Position numbers and translations under genes: made by a program
From: Winogradskyella sp.
GTDB lineage: Bacteria > Bacteroidota > Bacteroidia > Flavobacteriales > Flavobacteriaceae
Length of the DNA stretch: 7,165 nt
Direction: 5' to 3'
Assembly: GCA_030149115.1 (NCBI GenBank)
Contig: JASBSE010000541.1
Span: 1 to 7,165, forward strand
Part shown: positions 1-5,850 of the stretch, one piece after another
Numbering within the stretch: the stretch's first letter is position 1
Layout of the letters: every line of letters starts with the position of its first letter
Notes under the pieces: generated by a model
What the model was told of the DNA's origin: nothing
What the model saw: the letters and a program-made list of their open reading frames with translations, nothing else
Database searches by the model: none

Positions 1-1548
1 AGTTACTAGTTTTTTGAAGAGGTTAATAGCATCACAGAACTTTGTGTCTTTTATCTTGCCTTCACCTATTTCTCGTATGATTTTTTCAACCTCATCATCA
101 AAAATTTCATCGAATAATTCTCTATTAAATTGACGTCCATCCTCCAAGAACGCTTCGTTCTTTAACCATTGCCATACTTGGGTTCTGGATATTTCCGCTG
201 TAGCTGCATCTTCCATTAAATTGTAAAGTGCAACAGCACCAAAACCACGTAACCAAGCTTCCATATATAATATACCAACGTTGATGTTTTTTCTAACTCC
301 AGCTTCGGTAATTGTGCCTTGTGGTAACTCTACCAAATCAGCTTCCGTAACAGTAATATCTTCACGTTTTTTGAAGATTTGATTTGGCGTTGGCATATAC
401 TTATCAAATTCTTTCATTGCCACCTCAACCAAAGCAGGATGTGCTACCCAAGTACCATCGTGACCATTTTTGGCTTCACGTTCTTTGTCTAATCGTACTT
501 TTTCTAGTGCTACTTTATTGGCTTCGGGATTGTTTTTAATAGGAATTTGAGCTGCCATACCTCCCATTGCATGAATACCTCTTTTATGACAACGTTGAAT
601 TACCAAATTAGAATAGGCAGCCATAAAAGGTGTTGTCATTGTTACCTGATCTCTATTTGGCACTACAAATCCATCCTGATTTCTAAACTTTTTGATATAA
701 GAGAAGATATAATCCCAACGACCACAGTTTAACCCAACAATATGATCTTTTAATTCATAAATAAATTCGTCTAACTGGAAACTCGCTGTAATCGTTTCTA
801 CAAGCAAAGTAGCCTTAAAAGTTCCTTGTGGTATACCTAGGTAAGCTTGAGCATATTCAAAAACTGCATTCCACCAACGCGCTTCTAAATAGTGCTCTAG
901 TTTTGGTAAATAGAAGTATGGTGCTGAACCATTTTTCATCAATGTTTTTGTATTATGATACACATATAAACCAAAATCAACCAAGCTACCAGACATTTCT
1001 TCATCATTTACCAATAAATGACGCTCGTTAAGATGCAAACCTCTTGGTCTTACTAAAAGCACTGCTGTTTCTTCATTCAACTTGTAGTGCTTACCTCTAG
1101 CCTCATCAACAAGTTCTATAGTTTTATTGTTGGCATCTCTAAGGTTGATTTGACCTTCCATATTATTAGACCAACTTGGCGCATTACTGTCCTCAAAATC
1201 TGCCATAAAGGTTTTAGCACCAGAATTGAGTGCATTAATAACCATTTTACGATCAACAGGACCAGTAATTTCAACACGTCTATCTAATAAATCATCCGGA
1301 ATCGGTGCAGCGGTCCATTCAGATTCTCTAATTTCATTAGTCTCAACAGGAAATGAAGGGAACTTACCAGAATCAAAAACCGCCTGTTGCCTTTCTCGCC
1401 TTTCTAATAGAGCTAATCTTGATGAATTAAATTTTTCATGTAAAGTCGTTAAAAATGCCAAGGCATCTTCGGTTAAAATTTCTGGATAAACATTTTTTAC
1501 TACCGACGTAAACTTTACTCTCTTTTGATTTGTTGTTGTAATTTCCAT
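1..1548 (-). CDS. aceB: Malate synthase A, C-terminus cut by window edge
   Basis: Malate synthase condenses glyoxylate with acetyl-CoA to give malate and CoA, the second step of the glyoxylate shunt, in the cytoplasm. The minus strand reads open for 516 codons from the ATG at 1546-1548 to base 1 without a stop. The E. coli enzyme has about 533 residues, so probably only 15-20 are missing. Family landmarks are in order: FMADFEDSNAPSW (114-126), LLVRPRGLHL with the glyoxylate-binding Arg region (164-173), LLVETITASFQLDE (248-261) with metal-ligand Glu251, GLNCGRWDYIFS (272-283) with Asp279, and NLMEDAATAEISR (443-455) with Asp447, equivalent to the catalytic base of the E. coli A-form. The short length and these motifs fit isoform A, not the roughly 720-residue G form. 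The start is clear: the next Met is residue 102. No Shine-Dalgarno sequence is visible. It is transcribed divergently from the regulator at 1669. Isocitrate lyase may follow outside the window. Confidence 0.96.
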   Translation of the reverse strand, partial: MEITTTNQKRVKFTSVVKNVYPEILTEDALAFLTTLHEKFNSSRLALLERRERQQAVFDSGKFPSFPVETNEIRESEWTAAPIPDDLLDRRVEITGPVDRKMVINALNSGAKTFMADFEDSNAPSWSNNMEGQINLRDANNKTIELVDEARGKHYKLNEETAVLLVRPRGLHLNERHLLVNDEEMSGSLVDFGLYVYHNTKTLMKNGSAPYFYLPKLEHYLEARWWNAVFEYAQAYLGIPQGTFKATLLVETITASFQLDEFIYELKDHIVGLNCGRWDYIFSYIKKFRNQDGFVVPNRDQVTMTTPFMAAYSNLVIQRCHKRGIHAMGGMAAQIPIKNNPEANKVALEKVRLDKEREAKNGHDGTWVAHPALVEVAMKEFDKYMPTPNQIFKKREDITVTEADLVELPQGTITEAGVRKNINVGILYMEAWLRGFGAVALYNLMEDAATAEISRTQVWQWLKNEAFLEDGRQFNRELFDEIFDDEVEKIIREIGEGKIKDTKFCDAINLFKKLVT

Positions 1549-1586
1549 AACCTATTGATTTTGATGAAACAATGTTACAACCTATT
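1549..1586. repeat. Direct repeat AACCTATT flanking the aceB -7 box
   Basis: AACCTATT occurs at 1549-1556 and 1579-1586, exactly 30 bp apart. Read in the aceB direction it is AATAGGTT: one copy sits between the predicted -33 and -7 elements and the other is immediately before the ATG. Thirty base pairs is close to three helical turns, so both copies lie on about the same face of the DNA. It could be a pair of protein-binding half-sites, or chance in AT-rich DNA. Confidence 0.3.
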
Positions 1587-1600
1587 TTTCAAAAAAACAA
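1570..1600 (-). promoter_or_regulatory. Probable aceB promoter (Bacteroidetes type)
   Basis: On the minus strand, TTG (1598-1600) is followed after 20 nt by TAACATTG (1570-1577). This matches the Bacteroidetes primary sigma pattern of a -33 TTG and a -7 TAnnTTTG box with one mismatch in the latter. Transcription would begin near 1563-1567, giving a leader of about 15-20 nt before the aceB ATG. The 14-bp palindrome at 1600-1613 touches the upstream edge of the -33 element. The call rests on pattern matching only. Confidence 0.5.
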
Positions 1601-1613
1601 GCGAACGTTCGCT
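1600..1613. promoter_or_regulatory. 14-bp perfect palindrome, candidate operator
   Basis: The sequence AGCGAACGTTCGCT is its own reverse complement over all 14 bases. It is GC-rich inside a very AT-rich intergenic region and abuts the -33 element of the predicted aceB promoter, about 55-70 bp upstream of the predicted start of the divergent regulator gene. The half-site TTCGC (1608-1612) recurs on the same strand at 1626-1630 and 1643-1647, spaced 18 and 17 bp. A contiguous palindrome of this kind is typical of a dimeric HTH repressor or activator. Which protein binds is not shown; the divergent XRE regulator is the nearest candidate. Confidence 0.55.
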
Positions 1614-1633
1614 AAATTATATTTTTTCGCCAA

Positions 1634-1668
1634 AATGCAAAATTCGCAGATTATAGTATATTTGCATT
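1634..1668. repeat. Inverted repeat over the regulator's promoter
   Basis: AATGCAAA (1634-1641) and TTTGCATT (1661-1668) are perfect 8-bp inverted arms separated by 19 bp. The right arm overlaps the TTTG of the predicted -7 box and ends one base before the ATG of the regulator. Inside the region, TGCAAAATTCGCA (1636-1648) is itself an imperfect palindrome. The TTTGCA core recalls the TTTGCAAA-like boxes I remember for actinobacterial RamB, so this may be an autoregulatory site. That link is an inference. Confidence 0.4.
1657..1664 (+). promoter_or_regulatory. -7 box of the regulator gene; near-leaderless start
   Basis: TATATTTG matches the Bacteroidetes -7 consensus TAnnTTTG exactly. Only four bases separate it from the ATG at 1669, so transcription should begin at or within a few bases of the start codon, giving a leaderless or nearly leaderless mRNA. 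No good -33 TTG is seen; the closest is ATG at 1635-1637, 19 bp upstream, which lies within the left arm of the inverted repeat. A weak -33 element would suit a promoter that is regulated. Confidence 0.55.
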
Positions 1669-3147
1669 ATGGAACAAGATTATATCAAATTAATTTTTGG
1701 ATTAAAACTTAAGCAAATCCGCACAGATAAAGAGCTTTCGCTTTTTGGACTATCCAAGTTAACTGGACTTTCAAAATCATATTTAAATGAAATTGAAAAA
1801 GGAAAAAAATATCCTAAACCCGACAAAATAGCGCAACTTTCAGAACAACTGGAAGTACCTTATGATGAATTAGTATCTCTAAAACTAGACAAGAACCTTG
1901 CTCCTATAGGGGAAATTTTACAGTCAAAAATCTTAAAAGAAATCCCTCTGGAATTATTTGGTATTCAAGAGAGCACAATGATAGATATTATATCTAACGC
2001 ACCCTCTAAAGTAACCGCTTTTATAAGTACCATTATTGATATTGCTAAGAATTATAACTTTAGCAAGGAGAGTTTTTATTTAGCCTCTGTACGCTCTTTT
2101 CAAGAAGCAAACAATAATTATTTTGACGATTTAGAAAATTCTGTACTAAGCTTTGCCAAAACCTACCAAGTAAACCTCGAAGAGCCCATAAAATCAGAAG
2201 AACTTGAAGAGATACTAGTTGAAGAATATGGTTATACCATAAATTCAACAGAATTGGAATCCCATACCGAGTTAAAGAATTTACGTTCTGTTTTTATACC
2301 AAAATCCAAATCCCTTTTATTAGCTAAGCACATAGACGATGCCCAAAAAACTTTTATTTACGCTAAAGAAATCGCTTATAACTATTTAAAAATTACGGAA
2401 AGACTTTACACATTTTCTTGGATTAAGTTTGAAAATTTTGATCAAGTCTTGAATAATTTCTACGCGTCTTATTTTGCTGGAGCATTAATTATCCCAAAGG
2501 CTAGATTAGTGTCTGATTTAAAGGATTTGTTTTCAAAAAAAACGTTTAAGTCTAAAGATTTTGAGCGTATAATAAATAACTATAATGCGTCACCAGAGTC
2601 TGTATACCATAGATTAACTAATATACTACCCAAAGAATTTAATCTCAAAAGTTTATTTTTCTTAAGGTTTTCTCACCAAAAAGGAACCGACGACTTTATT
2701 TTAAATAAAGAACTTCATTTATCGAAGCAACAATCACCTCACGCTAACGAATCTGATGAACATTATTGCAGGCGCTGGGCTTCTTTGAAAGTTTTAAAAG
2801 AAATTAGCATTTCTGGCAATTCTCACGAAATCGATATTCAGATTTCAAATTACCCAAGTGAAGATAAAAACTATTTGGTCTTATCTTCTGCTACTGCAGA
2901 TCCTTTTGTTGCTGACCAATACAGAAGTGTTTGCATAGGTATTCAAATCAACAGTCAATTTAAGCGAAAAATAGCTTTTGCAGAAAGCAAATCCTTAAAG
3001 AAGATTGATGTTGGAGTTACCTGCGAACGTTGTGCAATTTCAGATTGTGAAGTTAGACAAGCAAAACCAATAGTTATCTTATCTAAACAGATGGATGATA
3101 AAATCGCTAGTGTTGTTGAGCAATTACAAGAAAAGTTCAGTAAATAA
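1669..3147 (+). CDS. XRE-type regulator of the RamB/ScfR family
   Basis: This is a predicted cytoplasmic DNA-binding regulator of short-chain fatty acid metabolism. Residues 10-67 form an XRE/HTH_3 domain (LSLFGLSKLTGLSKSYLNEIE, 23-43, spans the helix-turn-helix). Residues about 205-285 resemble an ImmA/IrrE (M78) metallopeptidase-like domain: NNFYASYFAGALIIPK (262-277) matches its conserved downstream segment, but the HExxH site is replaced by KEIAY (233-237), so zinc protease activity is unlikely. The C-terminal part carries CRRWASL (367-373) and a GVTCERCAISDCEVRQ segment (449-464) with Cys452, Cys455 and Cys460, as in the C-terminal domain (DUF2083/ScfR) of RamB-like proteins. Length (492) fits that family. 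In Corynebacterium and Mycobacterium such proteins control aceA/aceB, acetate activation or methylcitrate genes. Here the gene is divergent from aceB and near two acyl-CoA synthetases. Its ligand and whether it activates or represses cannot be read from sequence. No alternative start before the HTH is seen. Confidence 0.85.
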   Translation: MEQDYIKLIFGLKLKQIRTDKELSLFGLSKLTGLSKSYLNEIEKGKKYPKPDKIAQLSEQLEVPYDELVSLKLDKNLAPIGEILQSKILKEIPLELFGIQESTMIDIISNAPSKVTAFISTIIDIAKNYNFSKESFYLASVRSFQEANNNYFDDLENSVLSFAKTYQVNLEEPIKSEELEEILVEEYGYTINSTELESHTELKNLRSVFIPKSKSLLLAKHIDDAQKTFIYAKEIAYNYLKITERLYTFSWIKFENFDQVLNNFYASYFAGALIIPKARLVSDLKDLFSKKTFKSKDFERIINNYNASPESVYHRLTNILPKEFNLKSLFFLRFSHQKGTDDFILNKELHLSKQQSPHANESDEHYCRRWASLKVLKEISISGNSHEIDIQISNYPSEDKNYLVLSSATADPFVADQYRSVCIGIQINSQFKRKIAFAESKSLKKIDVGVTCERCAISDCEVRQAKPIVILSKQMDDKIASVVEQLQEKFSK

Positions 3148-3148
3148 T

Positions 3149-3802
3149 CTACAACTCATCAACCATTTTAGAATAACTTATCTCTGAAAAATTAGCCACC
3201 ACCTTATTAGCTAAAGAATAATCTTGATGACTTGAGTGTGGACTTTTAAAACCAACACGGTAAATTCCTGCTGAGTGTGCAGCCTTTATTCCATTTGTAG
3301 AATCTTCAATAACCATACATTCCGACTTATCAAACCCGGTAGATTTTGCTGCTTTTATAAAGATTTCAGGATGCGGTTTAGACTTTTTTAAATCAGCACC
3401 ACTAAATTTAGCACTGAAATATTGATTAAGATCAAAACGTTCAAAAATCTGTTTTATTCCTGGCATTGAAGCTGAAGATGCAACTACCAATTTCACACCA
3501 TTACTATGATAATCCTGTATTCTTTCTAAAACACCTTCTATTAACTCTAATTCATCATTTTCAAAAAAGATCTTATAGTGCTTACGCTTCAAACTCACTA
3601 AATACTCAGGTGTTTCACTTAAATCAAAATGATCAACCAATCGTTTGCAGATATTAATTGTGGATTGCCCAGTAAAGGAAGCATATAAATCTTCATCTAC
3701 ATTAATATTTACATCCTTAAACATTTGATGATAGGCTTTTCGGTGCAAAGGTTCTGTATCCACAATAACACCATCCATATCAAATAAAACTGCTTTAAGC
3801 AT
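3149..3802 (-). CDS. HAD-superfamily phosphatase, beta-phosphoglucomutase-like
   Basis: This is a cytoplasmic phosphohydrolase or phosphomutase of the haloacid dehalogenase superfamily, subfamily I with a helical C1 cap; the substrate is unknown. All four motifs are present: DMDGVIVDTEP (8-18) with nucleophile Asp8 and acid/base Asp10, VVASSAS (106-112) with the motif II Ser109, SKPHPEIF (141-148) with Lys142, and VIEDSTNGIKAAHSAG (164-179) with Mg-binding Glu166 and Asp167. The cap occupies about residues 17-85. The 217-residue length is typical for the beta-phosphoglucomutase/phosphatase group. Activity could be on a sugar phosphate or another small phosphorylated metabolite. The stop codon faces the regulator's stop with one base between them. 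It lies downstream of acs on the same strand but is separated from it by a strong terminator, so it probably has its own promoter. There is no evident tie to acetate metabolism. Confidence 0.9.
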   Translation of the reverse strand: MLKAVLFDMDGVIVDTEPLHRKAYHQMFKDVNINVDEDLYASFTGQSTINICKRLVDHFDLSETPEYLVSLKRKHYKIFFENDELELIEGVLERIQDYHSNGVKLVVASSASMPGIKQIFERFDLNQYFSAKFSGADLKKSKPHPEIFIKAAKSTGFDKSECMVIEDSTNGIKAAHSAGIYRVGFKSPHSSHQDYSLANKVVANFSEISYSKMVDEL

Positions 3803-3821
3803 AAGTCTCTTTTGTTAACCG

Positions 3822-3829
3822 CGAAGATA
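3822..3829 (-). promoter_or_regulatory. Possible -7 box of the HAD gene
   Basis: On the minus strand TATCTTCG matches TAnnTTTG with one mismatch and lies 19 nt before the ATG (3800-3802). Upstream at -33 spacing there is only a T-run belonging to the terminator and no clear TTG. An independent promoter is expected because a terminator precedes the gene, but this box is weak evidence. Confidence 0.3.
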
Positions 3830-3845
3830 ATAAAGTGAAGAATTA

Positions 3846-3880
3846 AAAAAGCATCAAAACTAAATGTCCTGATGCTTTTT
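3846..3880 (-). terminator. Intrinsic terminator after acs
   Basis: An 11-bp perfect stem pairs 3846-3856 (AAAAAGCATCA) with 3870-3880 (TGATGCTTTTT) around a 13-nt loop. In the acs direction the hairpin starts 24 bases after the acs stop codon and ends in a run of six T. Because the stem has an A-tract and a T-tract it would also work on the plus strand, though no plus-strand gene ends nearby. It closes the synthetase operon and separates it from the HAD gene. Confidence 0.88.
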
Positions 3881-3904
3881 ACGAATATTTAATGTTTATA
3901 TGAT

Positions 3905-5812
3905 TTACAGTGCATTATCCATAATATCCTGTACCACTTCTGGATTTAACAATGTACTTGTATCTCCTAAATTACTAGTGTCTTTACCTGCTATTTTACG
4001 TAAAATACGACGCATAATTTTTCCACTACGTGTTTTAGGTAATCCTGCTGTAAATTGTATTTTATCTAATTTTGCAATCGGTCCAATTTGCTCTGTAATT
4101 AATTGATTAATTTCCTTACGCAAGTTATCATGATTACGGCTTTCTCCTGTTTCTTTTAAGGTTACATAACCATATAGTGCATTTCCTTTAATATCATGTG
4201 GAAAACCTACAATTGCAGATTCTGCTACTGCTGGATGCTCGTTAATCGCATCTTCAATTGGCGCAGTACCTAAGTTATGTCCTGAAACTATAATAACGTC
4301 ATCCACACGACCTGTAATACGATAATATCCTACCTCATCTCTTAACGCTCCATCACCTGTAAAATACTTATTATCATAAGCTGAGAAATACGTGTCTTTA
4401 TAGCGTTGATGATCTCCCCAAATGGTACGTGCCATACTTGGCCAAGGGAATTTTACACAGAGTCTACCATCTACTTGGTTTCCTTTTATTTCTTGACCAT
4501 GCTCATCCATTAATGCAGGTTGAATTCCGATGAAAGGAAGCGTTGCATACGTTGGTTTTGTTGGTGTTGCAAAAGCAATTGGTGTAATCATAATACCTCC
4601 TGTTTCTGTCTGCCACCAGGTATCCACGATTGGTGCTTTTTTCTTCCCCACATTATCGTCGTACCAGTGCCAAGCCTCTTCATTAATTGGTTCACCAACT
4701 GTTCCTAACACCTTTAGAGAAGATAAGTCATGTTTTTCTAAATAATCTACTCCTTCTTTGGCTAAAGCTCTAATAGCTGTTGGCGCTGTATAAAATTGAT
4801 TGACCTTATGTTTCTCTACAATTTCCCAAAAACGACCAAAATCCGGATAACTTGGAACACCTTCAAACATCACAGTAGTTGCACCATTACATAATGGCCC
4901 ATAAACAATATAACTATGCCCTGTAATCCATCCTATATCTGCCGTACACCAATACACATCCTTCTCTCTATATTGAAATACATTTTTAAAAGTATATGCT
5001 GTATACACCATATAACCTGCAGTAGTATGCACCATTCCCTTTGGCTTCCCTGTTGATCCTGAAGTATAAAGAATAAACAAAGGATCCTCTGCATTCATGA
5101 TCTCAGGAACACAATCATGATATGCTTCGTCCAATAATGGTTTTAACCAATGATCTCGCCCGTCTTTCATATTAATATCACTATTGATACGCTTTGCTAC
5201 TAATACACTATCCACACAATCGCATTCATTTAATGCTTCATCTACAATTCCCTTTAAATCTATAGTTTTTGATCCACGATACGATCCGTCACTTGTAATA
5301 ACCATTTTACATTCTGAATCATTAATACGTGTTGCTAATGCAGTAGATGAAAACCCTGCAAATACCACAGAGTGAATTGCACCAATGCGTGCACAAGCTA
5401 ATACTGAAATAGCCAATTCTGGAATCATTGGCAAATAAATACAAACACGATCTCCTTTGCCTATACCCTTTTCTTTTAGCACATTAGCAAACTTACAAAC
5501 ACGCTCATGTAACTCACGATACGTAATATGCTCTGCAGGATCATTTGGATTGTTAGGTTCAAAAATAATAGCGGTTTTATTTCCACGTGTATATAGGTGT
5601 CTATCAATACAGTTTTCAGTAATATTAAGTTGCGCACCTTCAAACCACTTAACTTCTGGTTTAGTAAAATCCCAACTTAATACATTGTCCCATTTTTTTC
5701 GCCATAGAAAATGTTCTTCTGCTATTTCTTCCCAAAAAACTTCGGGATTTCTAACCGATTTACGATAAACTTGATAATATTCTTCTAAGTGTTTTATATG
5801 ATAGTTACTCAT
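3905..5812 (-). CDS. acs: Acetyl-CoA synthetase (acetate--CoA ligase, AMP-forming)
   Basis: The enzyme activates acetate with ATP to acetyl-AMP and then forms acetyl-CoA, AMP and PPi in the cytoplasm. It is the high-affinity route for acetate scavenging. At 635 residues it is near the usual 640-652. Domains in order are an N-terminal acetyl-CoA synthetase segment (about 11-65), the large AMP-binding domain (about 70-500), and the mobile C-terminal lid (505-610). Visible motifs are the P-loop YTSGSTGKPKG (249-259), VDTWWQTETGG (396-406) with Trp400 matching the Trp that restricts the pocket to acetate, YFTGDG (483-488), hinge GRVDD (501-505), and LPKTRSGK (591-598). Lys598 corresponds to the catalytic Lys that is reversibly acetylated in Salmonella Acs. 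One oddity is SGHNLGTAPIED (510-521), where most Acs have SGHRLGTAEIE: Asn513 replaces the conserved Arg. The start has no Shine-Dalgarno sequence. The 38 bp to the upstream synthetase gene show neither terminator nor promoter, so the two are likely co-transcribed. Nothing suggests horizontal transfer. Confidence 0.96.
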   Translation of the reverse strand: MSNYHIKHLEEYYQVYRKSVRNPEVFWEEIAEEHFLWRKKWDNVLSWDFTKPEVKWFEGAQLNITENCIDRHLYTRGNKTAIIFEPNNPNDPAEHITYRELHERVCKFANVLKEKGIGKGDRVCIYLPMIPELAISVLACARIGAIHSVVFAGFSSTALATRINDSECKMVITSDGSYRGSKTIDLKGIVDEALNECDCVDSVLVAKRINSDINMKDGRDHWLKPLLDEAYHDCVPEIMNAEDPLFILYTSGSTGKPKGMVHTTAGYMVYTAYTFKNVFQYREKDVYWCTADIGWITGHSYIVYGPLCNGATTVMFEGVPSYPDFGRFWEIVEKHKVNQFYTAPTAIRALAKEGVDYLEKHDLSSLKVLGTVGEPINEEAWHWYDDNVGKKKAPIVDTWWQTETGGIMITPIAFATPTKPTYATLPFIGIQPALMDEHGQEIKGNQVDGRLCVKFPWPSMARTIWGDHQRYKDTYFSAYDNKYFTGDGALRDEVGYYRITGRVDDVIIVSGHNLGTAPIEDAINEHPAVAESAIVGFPHDIKGNALYGYVTLKETGESRNHDNLRKEINQLITEQIGPIAKLDKIQFTAGLPKTRSGKIMRRILRKIAGKDTSNLGDTSTLLNPEVVQDIMDNAL

Positions 5813-5850
5813 GATTTAGATATGTTTATTTTAGTTATTTAAGATTTTTA

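Noticed and set aside
1381..1410. Short repeat GCCTTTCT twice in tandem
   Set aside because: It reflects the Glu-Arg-Arg-Glu-Arg codons in malate synthase and has no independent structure.
547..1489. Several plus-strand open frames of 60-90 codons
   Set aside because: They lie antisense to malate synthase, whose minus-strand frame is continuous with all catalytic motifs; their proteins look like random translation.
2060..2248. Minus-strand open frame of 62 codons
   Set aside because: It is inside the regulator gene, has no promoter or recognisable protein features, and is a shadow of the coding strand.
3022..3036. TGCGAACGTTGTGCA resembles the intergenic palindrome AGCGAACGTTCGCT
   Set aside because: It lies in the codons for the Cys-Glu-Arg-Cys motif of the regulator, which constrain the sequence, and the right half does not match.
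3189..3224. Possible hairpin TTAGC/GCTAA downstream of the regulator's stop
   Set aside because: The stem is only 5 bp, there is no following T-run, and it lies within the HAD coding sequence.
4520..5768. Plus-strand open frames of 62-103 codons opposite acs
   Set aside because: They are antisense to a full-length, well conserved acs frame and show no independent coding signs.
5813..5850. Separate promoter for acs in the 38-bp gap
   Set aside because: No TAnnTTTG-like box or -33 TTG is visible, and there is no terminator before it, so read-through from the upstream synthetase gene is simpler.
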